Origin: Xiphydria camelus
Lineage: Eukaryota > Arthropoda > Insecta > Hymenoptera > Xiphydriidae
Assembly: GCA_963678675.1 (NCBI GenBank)
Contig: OY783197.1
Coordinates: 22,425,934-22,489,933 of the forward strand
Reading direction: 5' to 3'
Length of the DNA: 64,000 bases
In this document: piece after piece, positions 33,195-45,864 of the stretch
How positions within the stretch are numbered: the stretch's first letter is position 1
How the letters are laid out: every line of letters starts with the position of its first letter
Program-made: the position numbers and the translations under genes
Notes under the pieces: model-generated
Databases searched by the model: none
Told to the model about the DNA's origin: nothing
Seen by the model: only the letters and a program-made list of their open reading frames with translations

Positions 33195-33488
33195 GCAGGA
33201 AAAAGAAATTATTTTGCGGTCTTAGAAAAACTAGGTTTTGCCGAGAACTGTTTACTGTCGTGACAAAAATACTATCTATGGCAGCAAAAAGTACGACCAA
33301 TAAGAGCAAATGTAACTGCAATTATAATTAACTTTTGTTCGGTAAAAATGTTTGCTACCCCAGCAAACATTTTTACTACTATTGGACATGTCTTTTGCTG
33401 CCACAGATAATATTATTGTCATGACAACAATAAGTTCTCAGCAAAATCTAGTTTCGCTAAGGCTGCCAAATCATTTTTTGTCCGTGTG
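33195..33488. mobile_element. Foldback MITE family I
   Basis: Arms pair over most of the length: AACTAGGTTTTGCCGAGAAC / GTTCTCAGCAAAATCTAGTT and CTATGGCAGCAAAA / TTTTGCTGCCACAG. The centre is GTAAAAATGTTTGC...GCAAACATTTTTAC (about 33345-33378). Single copy. Confidence 0.85.
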
Positions 33489-33571
33489 ACGAAAAATTCT
33501 GGAATTTGAATATTCGTATTGAGCAGGAAGACCGCGCTTTTTTCCTTCGTCGGCTGTACGCGAATCCATTC

Positions 33572-34212
33572 AGAAAAATGTTAGGTGCAGCCGTAACATT
33601 GCAATAACCTTAGTAGGGTATCCCTAGAATTAAAAAGGCAATATGTAACACTAAGAATATCCTACAAAGAACCTGATAGGGCTATTCCATCAAGCCCTTA
33701 AAGAAAGATGTTCCCATTGTCTTCCCAGGAAATATTTACAACACCCTAAAAATATGCCCTCTTGAAGGTATTGCCTAGTATGTGTTAATAATATACGCTA
33801 TGTCGAGTAATTTTATAATTTGTACAGCAGAGAATAAGAAAAAAATTTAACGTCCGACAGTGTGTATTTCCTTCAAAAATAAATAACTACTCAAAAATTA
33901 TTTAAACATGTTCACAGAACAGTTCGAAAATTTATATAAATAGTTTAAATTCGGTTAAAAAATGAAATATTTCAACAGTAATAATTTAACAGCACGAAGC
34001 TCAGTTTCAATAAACTATAGGTACGAAGAACATCAAAACGACATTTTAGGGCATTCATAAGGAATTTTTTAGGGCCGTGTTACGGAACCCCTAGTAGAGC
34101 AGGAGATTCATTACAGCCCCGATCTCACGTGCCTGTTGGGTACCCCGATAAGGCCCTAACAAATTGAGGAAAACTGGAGTAGGGCCCTTCCAATTTCCCC
34201 AACATTTCTCTA
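33572..34212. mobile_element. Element H, about 640 bp, short inverted ends
   Basis: AGAAAAATGTTAGG at the left and CCCCAACATTTCTCTA at the right. Repeated AGGGC/GCCCT, GGGTACCC- and GGGTATCCC-like words appear in both orientations inside. Weak but consistent with a decayed non-autonomous element. Confidence 0.5.
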
Positions 34213-35610
34213 CGGTGGTAACGAGAAGGAAATCTCATTGGTACAAAAGTCGATGACTTCCCCGAAAATCGCGCGTCAATTCCTTGCGAATGTCAACGAT
34301 CTTCGTCACGCGAACGACGGAGGGGAGGGTCGATCGGTTCGATTCCGGATATCGCGCACACGACCGGCAGAGTGGCGGAACTTTCCAGCGCGATCCGATA
34401 TGGATGGGTACATGAGAGGTAAACGACCCTGCTGGAACTAATATTCCCATGTTCCCGGATCGGAACGGGGCCATTAACGGGGACCGCGGAGTTCTGCGGC
34501 GGCGGAGAGCCGAGCCGAGTATTATTATCGGGGTGTCATCGAGTGACCCGGCGGGTGGCGGCCTCCGACTACGGCTCCACTCAAGGCCGTCGCGTAATTG
34601 CAATCGTACGTCATCCGCTTTACTTAAGTGGGTTAGTTCCTATACGTGTCTGCGGATAATATACATATCCGCGTCCATACAGGTATGCGGGTACGGCGCG
34701 AGAGACTGCAGCCGAGACCATAGCACTGCATAATGGAACCGCGTTGCAATTCAGCAATTGCGAGTGCTATCGAGAACTAAAATGAAAAGGGGAACGAAAT
34801 TGCTCGCTTCAAAGCCGAGCACCACCCTCTTGTTTCGGAGAACTCGTCGAAGACGTAAATGCGTAATGGATGATCGAACGAGTTTGATCGGTGGCGTCGA
34901 TAGGGTTGAGGGGGGAGGAAGGAGGGCTAAGCAAGCCTTCCCCGCGCGAGAACTAGAGTGATCGATCGCGTTACGCGTGGAAGTTCTACCCATAGCTCGC
35001 GATTCTCGCGCGGTTTGTTTAGTATTTACTCGCGAGAGCGAAAGAACCCCGTGACTGATGGACGTCGTTAGCCACGCCACTCCGATGCATTCGCGGAATT
35101 TATCTTGGGCGGTCATGTTGGATTTATTTTGGTACCTACCTATGATAAGTTGGCCGCGGGGTGGGGGATGTGGGGTTGTTCCGCTTCCCAGGACTTTGCC
35201 TTTTCTCTCCCTCCGACGCGTTTTTGCCATCTCAATTAATGGGAGTGCTAATGGCGCGGTAAAAAGACGGAGGCGCTGGTGCGCTTGATATCTCGTTCGC
35301 GGCGCCGCTGCGAAAAAGGATTTCATGTTCTATATAAAAATCGTGAGAACATTTCCAGAGCAAATTTTAGACACGTTTATAGAGTATGTTTGTTCTAAGA
35401 ACATTTTCAAAACGTTCTTACAACACTTATAGGGCTACGTTAGCAGTTATCTTATAAATGCTCTATAAATTATGCTCTCAGAACGTTATTGCAACAAATT
35501 TAAAAAGCAATTCAGTTTCTGTAGGTAAAATAGTCTCATGTGTGCCACATTAATGCAATAATTCAGTGTTCTAGATAAAACATTAACAGAATATAAAACT
35601 CAGGGTGCAC
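34213..35610. other. CpG-dense unique sequence, then AT-rich tail
   Basis: 34230-35310 is CpG-rich with long but motif-free open frames on both strands. 35320-35480 contains several AGAACATT/AACGTTCT words in both orientations, a possible decayed foldback. No gene seen. Confidence 0.4.
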
Positions 35611-35846
35611 TCAGGGAAAAGGTCTGAATACGAACTTAATGGAGAAATTTATTTGAGATAAATAGGAATTTATTCACATCGAACAAAAGTCTATTTGAAT
35701 GAAATAAATGTTTTGCGTATCTTTACTTGAACCTGGTAGAACATTTATCTAATTCAAGTAGACTTTTATTCAATGTGAATAAATTCCTGTTCATCTCAAA
35801 TAAATTTTTCTATTAGGCTCGTACTCAAGTAGATCCTTTTCCTGGG
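35611..35846. mobile_element. Foldback MITE family A, copy A4
   Basis: TCAGGGAAAAGGTCTGAATA at the left, AAGTAGATCCTTTTCCTGGG at the right. AATAGGAATTTATTCACATC pairs with GATGTGAATAAATTCCTGTT-like sequence. 236 bp. Confidence 0.9.
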
Positions 35847-38289
35847 TGTGGTATAAGTTGTAACAAAAAAAAAAAAGCAATTAGCGAATAACTAGTTTAT
35901 TATAAGTCGCAAGGGATCTTAATTTTACACGAAGAAAGAGAGGTGTTTTTGCTTTGATTATATCATAATAAACACCAGAGAGAACAACAAATTATAAAAA
36001 TTCGTCAATAGACGATGTCGCGACAATCAATGTTATAATTGGCCCCGCGTTACAATCGACACCACTCTCCTCTACATTATAATTATCGACTGCGTCCGCC
36101 GTTTTCCGGTCGGACACCCCCCGCGCTTACGTAATAATAAAACCCACGCGCAGTCGTAGCTGTATTTCGATAAAGTCGAGGATGACATCCGCCCGCGGCC
36201 GTACGATTCGCGTTGCGAGCTATTTGGCGCGATTCCAAGGAGTTTCAATCGATATAAGCGTGCCAGAATATGAACAAAAGGTTAAATATCAACGGGGATA
36301 ATTGAGGCTCGGATGTCGCGGAGCCGTGGTATTTACGCCTCGAATTTATTGTCGTTCGCTTTCGTTCAAAAATACCGCGCCGTCGTTTATTCCGTCCTGA
36401 AAAAGGAAATTAAAGCTCGGACGACAAATTACGGCGTTACAGGTTCCGCGATATCCGGAGGTGGGGAATTCGCGTCGGTGGTCGGCTGTAAAAACCGAAA
36501 GAAATATGGATGCTCTCTCTAGAATTTTCGACAACGGCTGTATTTAATTAAAGGTACAGCGGTATTCCGTTCCGCGTATCGCGCGCGATACGCTATCCCC
36601 GCGGCGAACGCGGGATCGGCGAAAAAAGTATCAATTTTTCTGCCGAATTGCTAATTATTACAAGCGAAACACGAGCCTCGTTTTAATGGCTCCGACCGCG
36701 AAGTCTCATCCCGCGTATTACCTTTACGGCGGAGGGGGGAGGTATAAGCACGTTATATATATTTACGCGTTTCGTTAGCGTTTAAGCTTAAATTAACACG
36801 GCGTTAATTGGGGGATGAAAGTTGGGAAGCTACTTCACCGCGGGGCGAGTTTCCGCCGAAGTTTCTTTCTCGAATGAGTAGCCCCGGGGATTTAAGTTTC
36901 TCGTGTAGTTATCCGGGCTGAATCGCGAGTACATAACGTTAATATACTCGGAACTGCCGTCCCGGAAAAGAGACGCGTTTTATTGGAACGCACTCGTTCG
37001 CCGATTGCCCGCGACGAGCGTCGCGGAGGCTCCATCTTTCGCAGCTTCCGGTCGCGCGGGCCGTTTCCCCGATGGACACGGATATTGCAGAATCTGCGAC
37101 AGCAACCGTATCAAATGTAAACAATGGAACTGCGTATGCCGTTTCAATGGGAGGTCTCGTTTCCGTTCACACCCGGCGAATTTCCATTGTACCCGTTTCA
37201 ATCGACCCCCTGCTGGCTGCCTCTCAGGTGTATTAAGGGGGATGAATACCCGTCGCGTTTGCAGAAGCGACGATATCTCAACAAATGACGCTCGCACCGC
37301 GCCAGGACGGAATGGGGTGCTGGAAATGTCGCGAGTATAATGCGACTCGGCGTGAAGGACTCGACGATGCGATAAAGGACGTGTTCGTAAGCGAGTTACG
37401 TGGCCTCGAAGACTCTGGCGAAGCGGTGCAGCTCTCGCGAAGATGCGACCGTTGCTCAAAATTAAATTGTAACGCTACTCATCGGGGAGGGGAGCACGGT
37501 ATCGCGATGGAGCAGCCGAGATGCACGAGATGCGCGCGGCCATAGAAGTAATTGAGAGACGCGCTACGCGCTCTGAGGCCGGACAAATGGAATCTGGCGG
37601 CGAAACGAAGTACCGACAGTCAGATAGCGCGGACGAAGAGAAATCCTATTACGCAGTCGAGAACGAATTCGCATAGCTACAACGCGGGATGTACCTACGA
37701 CGGTAACAACGCTCAACTGGGTCGAAACGGACCGCTCAATTTCTAGCTGCCACGGCCACATTTGCTAAAGCCCGTTACCGGGACGGTCCGCCACCGTTCT
37801 GAACGTCTCCGCGAAAATCTTGTCAGCAGTCTTTCTGGATTTCAGCCAGGATAGCTTCTGGTCCCCGTTGCAGGAATGTCGGGAACGTGCGATTAGAATT
37901 AATTTCGGGATTGACGGCTGGTCTCCGCGTCTCGTTGGCACGGCGAGCTTTTAAAGAGGGTGTAAACCGAGCAGGGGTTGATACTCGTATTCGAGACTTT
38001 GACGTCGATCTTTATGTGCTCTCCTGAAAATTCGGTTCTGTCACTTATCTTGCTCATAGATTTTTACTTTTCTTGAAAGTGGTTTAAACTATTTCAATTA
38101 AATAAAACAGTCTCCTATTAAAATTGATCCTTATTGCTATAATTATCGTACTAATCTCAATAGTACATACAAGTATTTGGTAGTAGTTATGGTTGCTAAA
38201 TGTGTAGCAAGATATAATATAAAAGTGGTTGCTCTAACAAGAACAATTTTTACCCAGCAAAAAAGTTCATTTTACCCTTGTCTTTTCTC
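35847..38289. other. Mostly CpG-dense unique sequence, no gene seen
   Basis: Open frames at 36980-37761 overlap on both strands. The Cys-rich one on the plus strand near 37080-37150 has no matching Cys spacing of a known finger. 38160-38280 is AT-rich. No exon is supported. Confidence 0.4.
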
Positions 38290-38735
38290 TCGGTATATTT
38301 TTTTTATTATTATTTTGTACATTTGAAAAAATTGGATACAATTATTAACCCTGTATTTCTTCGTTCTTTATTTTCGGCTTTATTTGAGCTGAAAAATGAT
38401 ATATCGTGCTACAAGTTTATCTCCCGTACTTGTCGCTTAGCAACTCTCATGGCTTTTCGATGACGTTATAATACAGTAGAGAGAAACGCACTTATAACTT
38501 TGCGAATAATTCTTTTTCGAACATTTGGCGTTTTTCTGTATGAAACTGTAATGTTCTGCATTCTATAAAGTCACATAAGAAAGCTGTGTATAACTTTATA
38601 GAATATAGTATCTTATAGAGCTCATAGTTTCGCATAGAATAGTGCGAATTTGTCCTTTTTTGTGACGTTGAAAATGTTACACATATCTATACAGATTACA
38701 AATTGAATTGAAAAATATGAAAATTTGTGTTTGCG
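38290..38735 (-). repeat. Dispersed repeat family K, copy K3, with a ~100-bp inserted hairpin
   Basis: K blocks read on the minus strand; on the plus strand CGGCTTTATTTGAGCTGAAA, CGCACTTATAACTTTGCGAA and CAGATTACAAATTGAATTG. At about 38539-38640 an extra palindromic segment (TATGAAACTGTA...CATAGTTTCGCATA) interrupts the family order. Confidence 0.75.
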
Positions 38736-40579
38736 AAACCCAATTACCCACTAAATTCCGAAGGCTAGACCAGGAATAGACTTCGCCCCTTGGGATCTCT
38801 CTAGAGCAGACCGCCACCCGGCTACAAGTCGATCAGTCGAGATAACTCCGTTTACATTACAACAAAGTCAATCCTCGATCGCGCGTGGTCTTCAAGGGTG
38901 CTTGCGATCCTCCCTCGGTATCATCCCCTTTAAAACCTCCATCGCACATCCGAACGTTGAACCCTTCTCGTCCGCGCACAGCGATGAAAGTCGAATCCGT
39001 TCATTTTGGCGTGATGACGAACAAAAGTCTATAACGATTCCCCGCATCGATGCGAAAGCATCGCGCGGGCGACGGGGTCGTTTCGTCGCCTCCCCGCGCG
39101 ATAACGGACGCAAGATCGCGCGCGGCTGCCAAATAAGAGCAGTCAGTCGGTCGATCAGTCGAGATGGTCGCTCCAGCGAACTCTATTTGCTCTGCAATAA
39201 AGTCGTTCCCCCCGACGCACACCGCCAACCGCACCCCCGAGGGCACCCCTCGGGGGAACCCGCGAAGCGGAGACTGGTACAGCGGGTAAAACGCGACAAG
39301 CCGAACCGTGTAAACACGCCAATACGACATTAACGAATCCCGCGCTTCTGGAAGGGCGCGCGCCGGCCTTGCGCCGAATCCAGGCGGCGCGAAATTTGGC
39401 AAAGGGTAACCGAGCGGGTAAACATAACCGGAAGCGAGATGATAACTCCGCGAAAGAGAGGAGTCGGGAGGATATAAAAATCTGTCGGCATCGTGCGCGC
39501 GCGGTGGAGGGGTGGTGAGAGTCAGGGGTTGCGCGCTCCGTCGGTGACACGTATGTAGGATACGTATATCGGGATGACGATAGCCTGCCAAGGGGTGACG
39601 AGGGATGGTGGTGGCGTTCGGTCTACTGAAAGTGTAGTTGTTGCGCTTTCATTCGGGGGTGAATGGAGGCGTGCGAGCGAAAATCAAGCCGGGTGGTGTA
39701 AAGCTTCGCGAAACGTATGTACCCGCTGGTACACCATGCACGAGAAGGCTTCGGCTATCCATATACGTCCTCGTTTTACTGCGTGTCGCGTGCAGCAGGT
39801 TGCACGCTCATAAACGTCCCCCGGAGGCCGGGGTGGTGTTCGGGATGCTCATGCTTCTTCGCGGGGATGCCCGCTAGAGGCCTTCTGTTTTTTTTTCGTG
39901 CGCGGAGAAAATTGTCTCGGGAGGGTTGGTATTTATAGCGACGTAAGTATAAACCGAGTAACGATGCACCGCGATTTATTCGTTCTCCTCTGTACGTCGG
40001 AGTAAATGGAATATAGCGGCTTTATTTTTATTTTCATTTTATTTTTAATTTCATCTTTTTTTTTACTGAACGTAGTGCGGTCTACTTTCGACAGGGTGGA
40101 GCAAAAACGTTTTCATGTGTCTGTCTGTCTGTGTCATGATAACTTTAAAACGCTTTTGCTGATCTTAATGGAACTCAGCACATACATTCGTTGACCTAAA
40201 GTGCATCACGAATTCGTTGGGGGACGCGATCGGAAGGGTGGAAAGGAGATTAATCATCCCCAACGTATGCGGAGGTTGTAGATGAAATGACGTTTTCTGA
40301 TTTTAAACTGCGAGCGCTCTGTGAAAACGGTACTAGATAGCCCGAAATTTCACGTAAACAATTTTGCAGAGGATACAATTTCCAACAAAAAAAATTCAAG
40401 AGTGCCTAGATCTAGCTGTAATAATTTAGTCCTAGCGTGCGCTCATATTGGTCGCTTGGAAATTCAGCGTTTGCACGTGCTCGGCGCGGCATATCAATAC
40501 CTTACTTTGAAAACCTCGTAAGTTCAATTTTTCAAAGTAAATTCAAAATTTCAAAGTAAGGTATCGATATACATATATG
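38736..40579. other. CpG-dense unique sequence
   Basis: 38880-39900 carries long overlapping open frames on both strands (up to 196 codons), Arg/Pro-rich and motif-free. A TGTCTGTCTGTC run lies near 40119. No gene assigned. Confidence 0.45.
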
Positions 40580-40877
40580 TACACTGAAAGAAATAATTGC
40601 TGATGCAAAAAAAATATGTCTCGAATCTCAAGAACATATAATCTTGCAAATTTTTAAGAAATACAGTTTCCTGGTCCAACAATATATATTGTTCATTTAA
40701 GAGTACCTTCGTTGGAATAAGAAATTCTTCCTGCGCGAAAAAAAAAAACAATTCCTCGAACCTATCAGATATGTATTTTCTTGCACGAAGAAAACTATAA
40801 CTTGATCCTGGAATTATATCGTGTTTTTGATTGAAGAGAACATTTTTTCGACACCAGCAATCATTTCTCTCGGTGTA
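40580..40877. mobile_element. MITE family D, copy D3 (intact)
   Basis: TACACTGAAAGAAATAATTG at the left, CAATCATTTCTCTCGGTGTA at the right, 298 bp. This is the inverse orientation of D1 and D2: TGCGCGAAAAAAAAAAACAA and TCGAACCTATCAGATATG are complements of their interior. It gives the intact length of the family. Confidence 0.9.
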
Positions 40878-41815
40878 TACACTCGAGGACACTGAATCTG
40901 TCCGACCCGCTTTCAATCTACGACTTCAGTGGGATCTACTGTTCGCAGATCTACTAGTTATTTGCTTTAGAGAATTCCAGAAAACACTATAAAAGTCCCA
41001 CAGCCAACGAAAGGTTCGAGGAAGCTCGATATCGCAGAGAATCGAACGAATTTATCTCCCGCACTCGCCTCAGAGGGACGAGTCCGGTATTTTACTTATT
41101 AGGTACAGCGGAAGCCGGGCGATAAAACGATTTAGAGCCTCGGGCAGACGACGACGAGTCCTCGACAATGATCCAGCTGGGACTGATCGACACCGTTTAT
41201 GTCCGTCGCTGTCGTCAAAGGTCACGACGAGATAAGGTCGATTAGGCGGTCTCGCGTTCGACGATCCATTAGGGTAGGATCGACCGGAAGGGAGGACTCC
41301 TCCCTCGACCGGCGAGGTACGCTATCCCATTCAAAGTCCCACGTCGTACAGGATTGTCCGCGTAACGGCGCAGTGAAAATAAATTAGCCATTAGCCTCGC
41401 GCCCGCGTTATAATGTATGCCGGGCAAAAGTTCCGTTTGGCTCTGCCGGTCTCGAGGGTCCTCTTTCGCGGAGGGCGCTGATGTCGCGAGGTGAGGGTCG
41501 AGAGGGCGGGAAGGTGAAAGCATGCAGCGTTTGGAAATTTCTTCGTCAGCCCCTTTCGTCGTCGATTTGAATTTCTCGAGAGTAAGGTCAGGGTCGTCGC
41601 GTGCGCGCCGGGGAGGACCTTTTGTATAATAAGGGGGTTACCCCCAAAATTCGCGTACCGAAAGAGTACGTCCCGTAAACTCCGCTCGATGAGAATTCCC
41701 GCGGTTAAAGCCGAACGGCCGATTTGACGAAGTATTTTCATAACGGCGGCAAGGGTGAAAATAATTCTTTAGATCTTCCGGCTTACGAGGAAAATGAAAA
41801 ATGCGACCGACACGG
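40878..41815. other. CpG-rich unique sequence
   Basis: Open frames at 41199-41741 overlap on both strands, none recognisable. No gene seen. Confidence 0.4.
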
Positions 41816-42095
41816 GCCCGGATAGACTTGTGTGATCGTCATGATGTTTATACAAATTACAATAATCGATTGCTCTAAAGACTACATTTATTTTGCCGCG
41901 TGAGTTTAGAAAAGTGATTGTTCTTCAAGAAATTGTTAGATTAACATTACAAAGCTGTTCAAATTAATCGCTGTATTTATCGCTGCAACATATTTACCAA
42001 GAATTGTGCAAATATTGAATAGATGTTTAGCATTTTATCTGTATTAGTTTGAAATCATTTAAAACACAAATATGCTTGCTTAATGATGACCAGGC
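41816..42095 (+). repeat. Dispersed repeat family R, copy 3
   Basis: It starts CCCGGATAGACTTGTGTGATC, matching copy 1. It then has GATTGCTCTAAAG, a ~35-base stretch (TTTTGCCGCGTGAGTTTAG...) missing from copy 1 but present in copy 2, AATCGCTGTATT, and ATGCTTGCTTAATG at the right end. Confidence 0.8.
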
Positions 42096-43768
42096 TCATA
42101 AAGCGCGTAATCTTGATGCGTCCGATGAGCTGATATTACACGAAGAAAAATCTTCGTTAAAATTTATCGCGAAAATGAGGTAATCACAGGACATGATGTC
42201 AGCAACCAAATTTTTACCGTAGACCACGACGAAATTCACTTATCCCTCGCTTTATTTCAGTCATTTGTTTTCCTGAAAATACAGTCAATTCAATCATGAA
42301 GCATATCGTCCTTATAGCTCGTAACCTACAGTTTCGTCCGAAACGAGATTTGGACGTCATAAGACTTGCGGTATATTTGTTTACGTATATGCAAAATCTC
42401 GTAAGCCACCGTTTTATAATAAATCCGGTATTTTAAAAATAATAAGCCCGTCTCCCGCGCACATAAATGCAATACCACGAAGCTGCTCCCCTGTAAAATC
42501 AACTCTATGTGGGTTACGAACTATTGCATCTTAAACGACGATATGTACAGATTTGGTCGTTGACATCATAGGTATCCAATGGTTACGTAAATTTCACGTT
42601 AATTTTTAATGAACATTTCTCTCCGCATACCTGCAGTCGCTATACAATTCACGTACATCTGTCTATCCCGGGGAGGAGGGATGGTCCTTCTACGCTCAAG
42701 CGTTCGCGGACGCCTCGATTTTCTGGGCGGAGGAAAAAAGCAACGGATAAGTGCAATATCTTCTCCTTGCCGCCGGTAAAAGTCCTCCGTTTCGAAAAGA
42801 GACTCGACGGGAGTGCGACTGACACGGACGCGGTCCTCTCTCGCTCGAGTGTCCGCGCACCGGCCGCCTTTATTTCCGCGGAGCGAGAAAAAAAAATGGC
42901 CAGAGCACATGACGAACGAGCGAATAAGAGGAATCCCCGCTGCGGATATCGGCCGAACGTCCACTAACCCAGATAGAGCGACTCGACTCCGGTCCGCCGC
43001 CGCCCCGCCGCGGTATGGTATCTTCGCGAGTTTAAGGGGGTGGTTCCCGCGTGCGCGCGAGGAAGGGGGTGACAGCGCGGCTGTGCGCGAGCGCCAGGGT
43101 AGCCACCCCCGTGTGAATGCGCGTTTGTCCGCGTGTTGGTGAGTCCTGGCTCCAGTGCCCGCGCGTCTTCCGCGACCGACGGACTGCGTGTTCGACAAAC
43201 GGGGGAGTTTCATTCGACGCGTGCCGAGGGTCGTGCGCCGGCGAGGTGGACTCTCGTGACGTGGCCTCGCGGCGTTTTCGAGAAATGCGAATCGATCGGT
43301 ACGCGCGAAACGGCGCTGTGTGTACGTGAAATCGTCATCGGGAGGGTGAATGAGAGTCACGAGCAGTGCGTTCCGTATGAGTACGTCGAAGTAATACCGA
43401 GAGGGATGAATTTGTTTTCGCGCGGAACCGGCGCGGAAAGGGTGGCGGGAAGTTTGATCGATTTTTCCAATCGATTGCGATCCGATTAAAATTTCCGAGA
43501 ATACCGCACGGGCGATTAGATCGCGTCGTGAAGATTCGACGGAAAAAAATCCGTTGCACGCGAGACGCGGGCGCTTTTTTTGTTCTCTTATTCGCGAGTG
43601 AAGTCGCCGCGGCACGTTAGCGCAAACTAGTCGAGCAACGACATTTTCACCCCCCGTGGGGCTGCGACTTCGTTAACGTCGCTATTGGTCGATTAAACTC
43701 CGTCAAAGTCGACGATCGAGGTGTATAGCGCGAGGGTGGACGCCTGTGGGGGCTCGCGATCCCCTGGA
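42096..43768. other. Unique sequence with a strong CpG-dense block 42620-43760
   Basis: A 338-codon minus-strand frame (42599-43615) is the longest in the window. Two to three frames on the opposite strand are open over the same bases, composition is Arg/Ser/Pro-rich, and no domain is visible, so I read it as CpG-driven. GTGAGTCC at 43139 resembles a splice donor on the plus strand, so a non-coding first exon cannot be excluded. Confidence 0.45.
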
Positions 43769-44836
43769 CGGCTATTCTGTAATTCCGGGGAGAGTGAGCG
43801 TACCTGGGAAGTGACCGTTCCACGGGTGAGACCTTCCCTCGCCCAGCTCATGCCCGACCGTTGAAACGTGTACCTAAACAGCTATTCTCTAAGTGAGGAG
43901 CGGGCGATGTTCACTGAAAAAGCAAGGAGAGTGAAGGAATCACTATTCTGTAACTGCGGAAGCGCTCCCATCGCACGAAAACGGGTGAACTTACTTCTAC
44001 TGGTCAAGACCGTGAGAAGCAGCCTGCTCCCCGGGAGAACGGCGACTCTAGCCTACCTACTTCTGCGCCAGCGTGCCGCAGTTTACAGTTTGTTAATTTG
44101 CGTGTTCCAACAAACGATACACAGTGGTCCGGCGATCTAAGCAAACGCGATCATGAGTATATTAATGAGTTACATAACTGATTTGTGCGATGTAAATTTA
44201 TGTCTTAGTTATAAAGATATACTGTTAAAATAAAAGACCAAAAATTAACCATATATTTATTCTACTATGATAACGTAAATGGAACATAATAAAAAAATAT
44301 ATTAAACTGAAACATTCATTATTAAATGATATAAAATAATTCAAAAACATACTTATATATAAGAACTTTTTCCAGAGGTGGTAATAGGAAAAGTAGTTGG
44401 AAAAAATAATTTAACAAAAAGCACATTTCCCTAATGCTTACAATAAAAGTCAAAAGCAGCTTAATAATTAAAAAAGATATAGGTATTATACTGGTACCTA
44501 GTATTATTCCAAAATATGCATCCTTGAAAACGTACACTTATAAAACGTACCTGAAACCAAGCAAATTGTTTTAAATAGAGAAAATTGATTTCGTAACAAT
44601 AAGACTGCGAAACCGTAAAAATTCAATACATTAAAATAGGACAAGAATGGCATGTAAAATGTTATATAATAATCAAGGGCATGCTTCAAACTATAACTTA
44701 AACCAAAAAATGTACGTATCTGAACTTAGCATCATAGTAAGCAGTTATGAATATTATGGACTTTTGACCTATTTCAGAACCACTGTGCGATGGTCGGAAT
44801 TCTGATTAACGATCCTTAGTAATTAGTATCACTGCG

Positions 44837-44910
44837 ATATACAGGGTGTAACAGAGTAAGTGTTACAACGTGAAACTGTAGATTCCTTATGAAAGAAGAA
44901 AAATCTTTCT
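44837..44910. mobile_element. Truncated TACAGGGTGT MITE end at the left arm's inner border
   Basis: TATACAGGGTGTAACAGAGT and the next ~55 bases match the end of the MITE at 45865-46300. The match stops at about 44910, exactly where left and right arms cease to be homologous. Confidence 0.8.
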
Positions 44911-45864
44911 CGCCATCGATATATATGCAACACCTAGGAATAGTTGAAATAACCAGCTGTGGCATGTCCATAGCAGTACTTGAGGTACTTTGATCCATAT
45001 TCTGGAGAAACACACGATCGCTCGTGCTGGAAACTCCTTTGACGCAGCTCAGCTACCGACAGAAGCCCGATATTTTTTCTTCAATAAAATATATATAATT
45101 TGAAAGGTGACAGTACAAGCTATATTTTGATGCCAATATAGATATTAATTTATTTCAATTATTTGCAAGTGAATCATAGTTCAACGGTACCTCACCGTGG
45201 TGTATGAATACTTTTTACCCCACTGTATTTTTCGAGTGGGCAAGGACGTCGTTGCTCGTCCCTGGCCATAAAAGGAGTTATGTTGCATCGAATGACGGTT
45301 CGATTCTTTGTACCTGGATAAGCCAGGTATTAAGTTAATCCGACCGGCCATCTATTAGATTCGTCTTGTCTTCCCTTTACAAAGCTGATTTATTATTCTA
45401 AGTATAGCGGTATCTATTACAATAGGTATTGTGGGAAATGGCTTCTTCTGATGCGGTCGGTAATTACCCCTTCCCGAGCATGGTGCGGGACTGCGAGCGC
45501 ACGTGCAGCCTAGATTCGCCGAAAAATACCCCGTTCCGTTTCGTAGATTCCGATCCGAGAGTAGCTATAGATTTGCGAGGTATTTCTGACTGTGATACTA
45601 TTAAACGGTTCGAAGCATTGTGTCGAATTCCGTTTATCGCAAGACGGAACAGCGACCGATAGCAGAGTTAAGAGAGAATAAACTAAATGCGCTTTGAATT
45701 AGACAGGATGGTTAATACTTGACGGTAGGTTATAAATTAACAGTTTCTCCGCTCATTATTTCTCGTTAGAATAGCAGTCCTAAATTAGTATAGAATATTC
45801 GAATTTACCGCTATAAAATAAAGTAACCCTTGAAGGTTATACGGGCTTTGGTGAACGAGTTATA

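Noticed and set aside
34335..34350. GGTTCGATTCC, a tRNA B-box-like string
   Set aside because: The surrounding bases do not form acceptor, D or anticodon arms and there is no A box at the right distance. Similar strings elsewhere belong to repeat family L.
37080..37160. Cys-containing plus-strand frame resembling a zinc finger
   Set aside because: Cys spacing does not fit a known finger and the frame has no paired ligands; the opposite strand is equally open.
43117..43150. GTGAGTCC after an ATG-containing CpG-rich stretch, a possible first exon
   Set aside because: The donor match alone is weak, the encoded text is Arg/Cys-rich without a signal peptide or domain, and it lies next to a transposon.
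42599..43615. 338-codon minus-strand open frame, the longest in the window
   Set aside because: Opposite-strand frames are open over the same CpG-dense bases, composition is Arg/Ser/Pro-heavy, no domain or splice logic is seen, and TA-poor DNA lacks stops by chance.
45429..45662. 77-codon frame in the loop of the giant foldback
   Set aside because: Tempting as a transposase relic, but short, isolated, and with no recognisable catalytic or DNA-binding motif.
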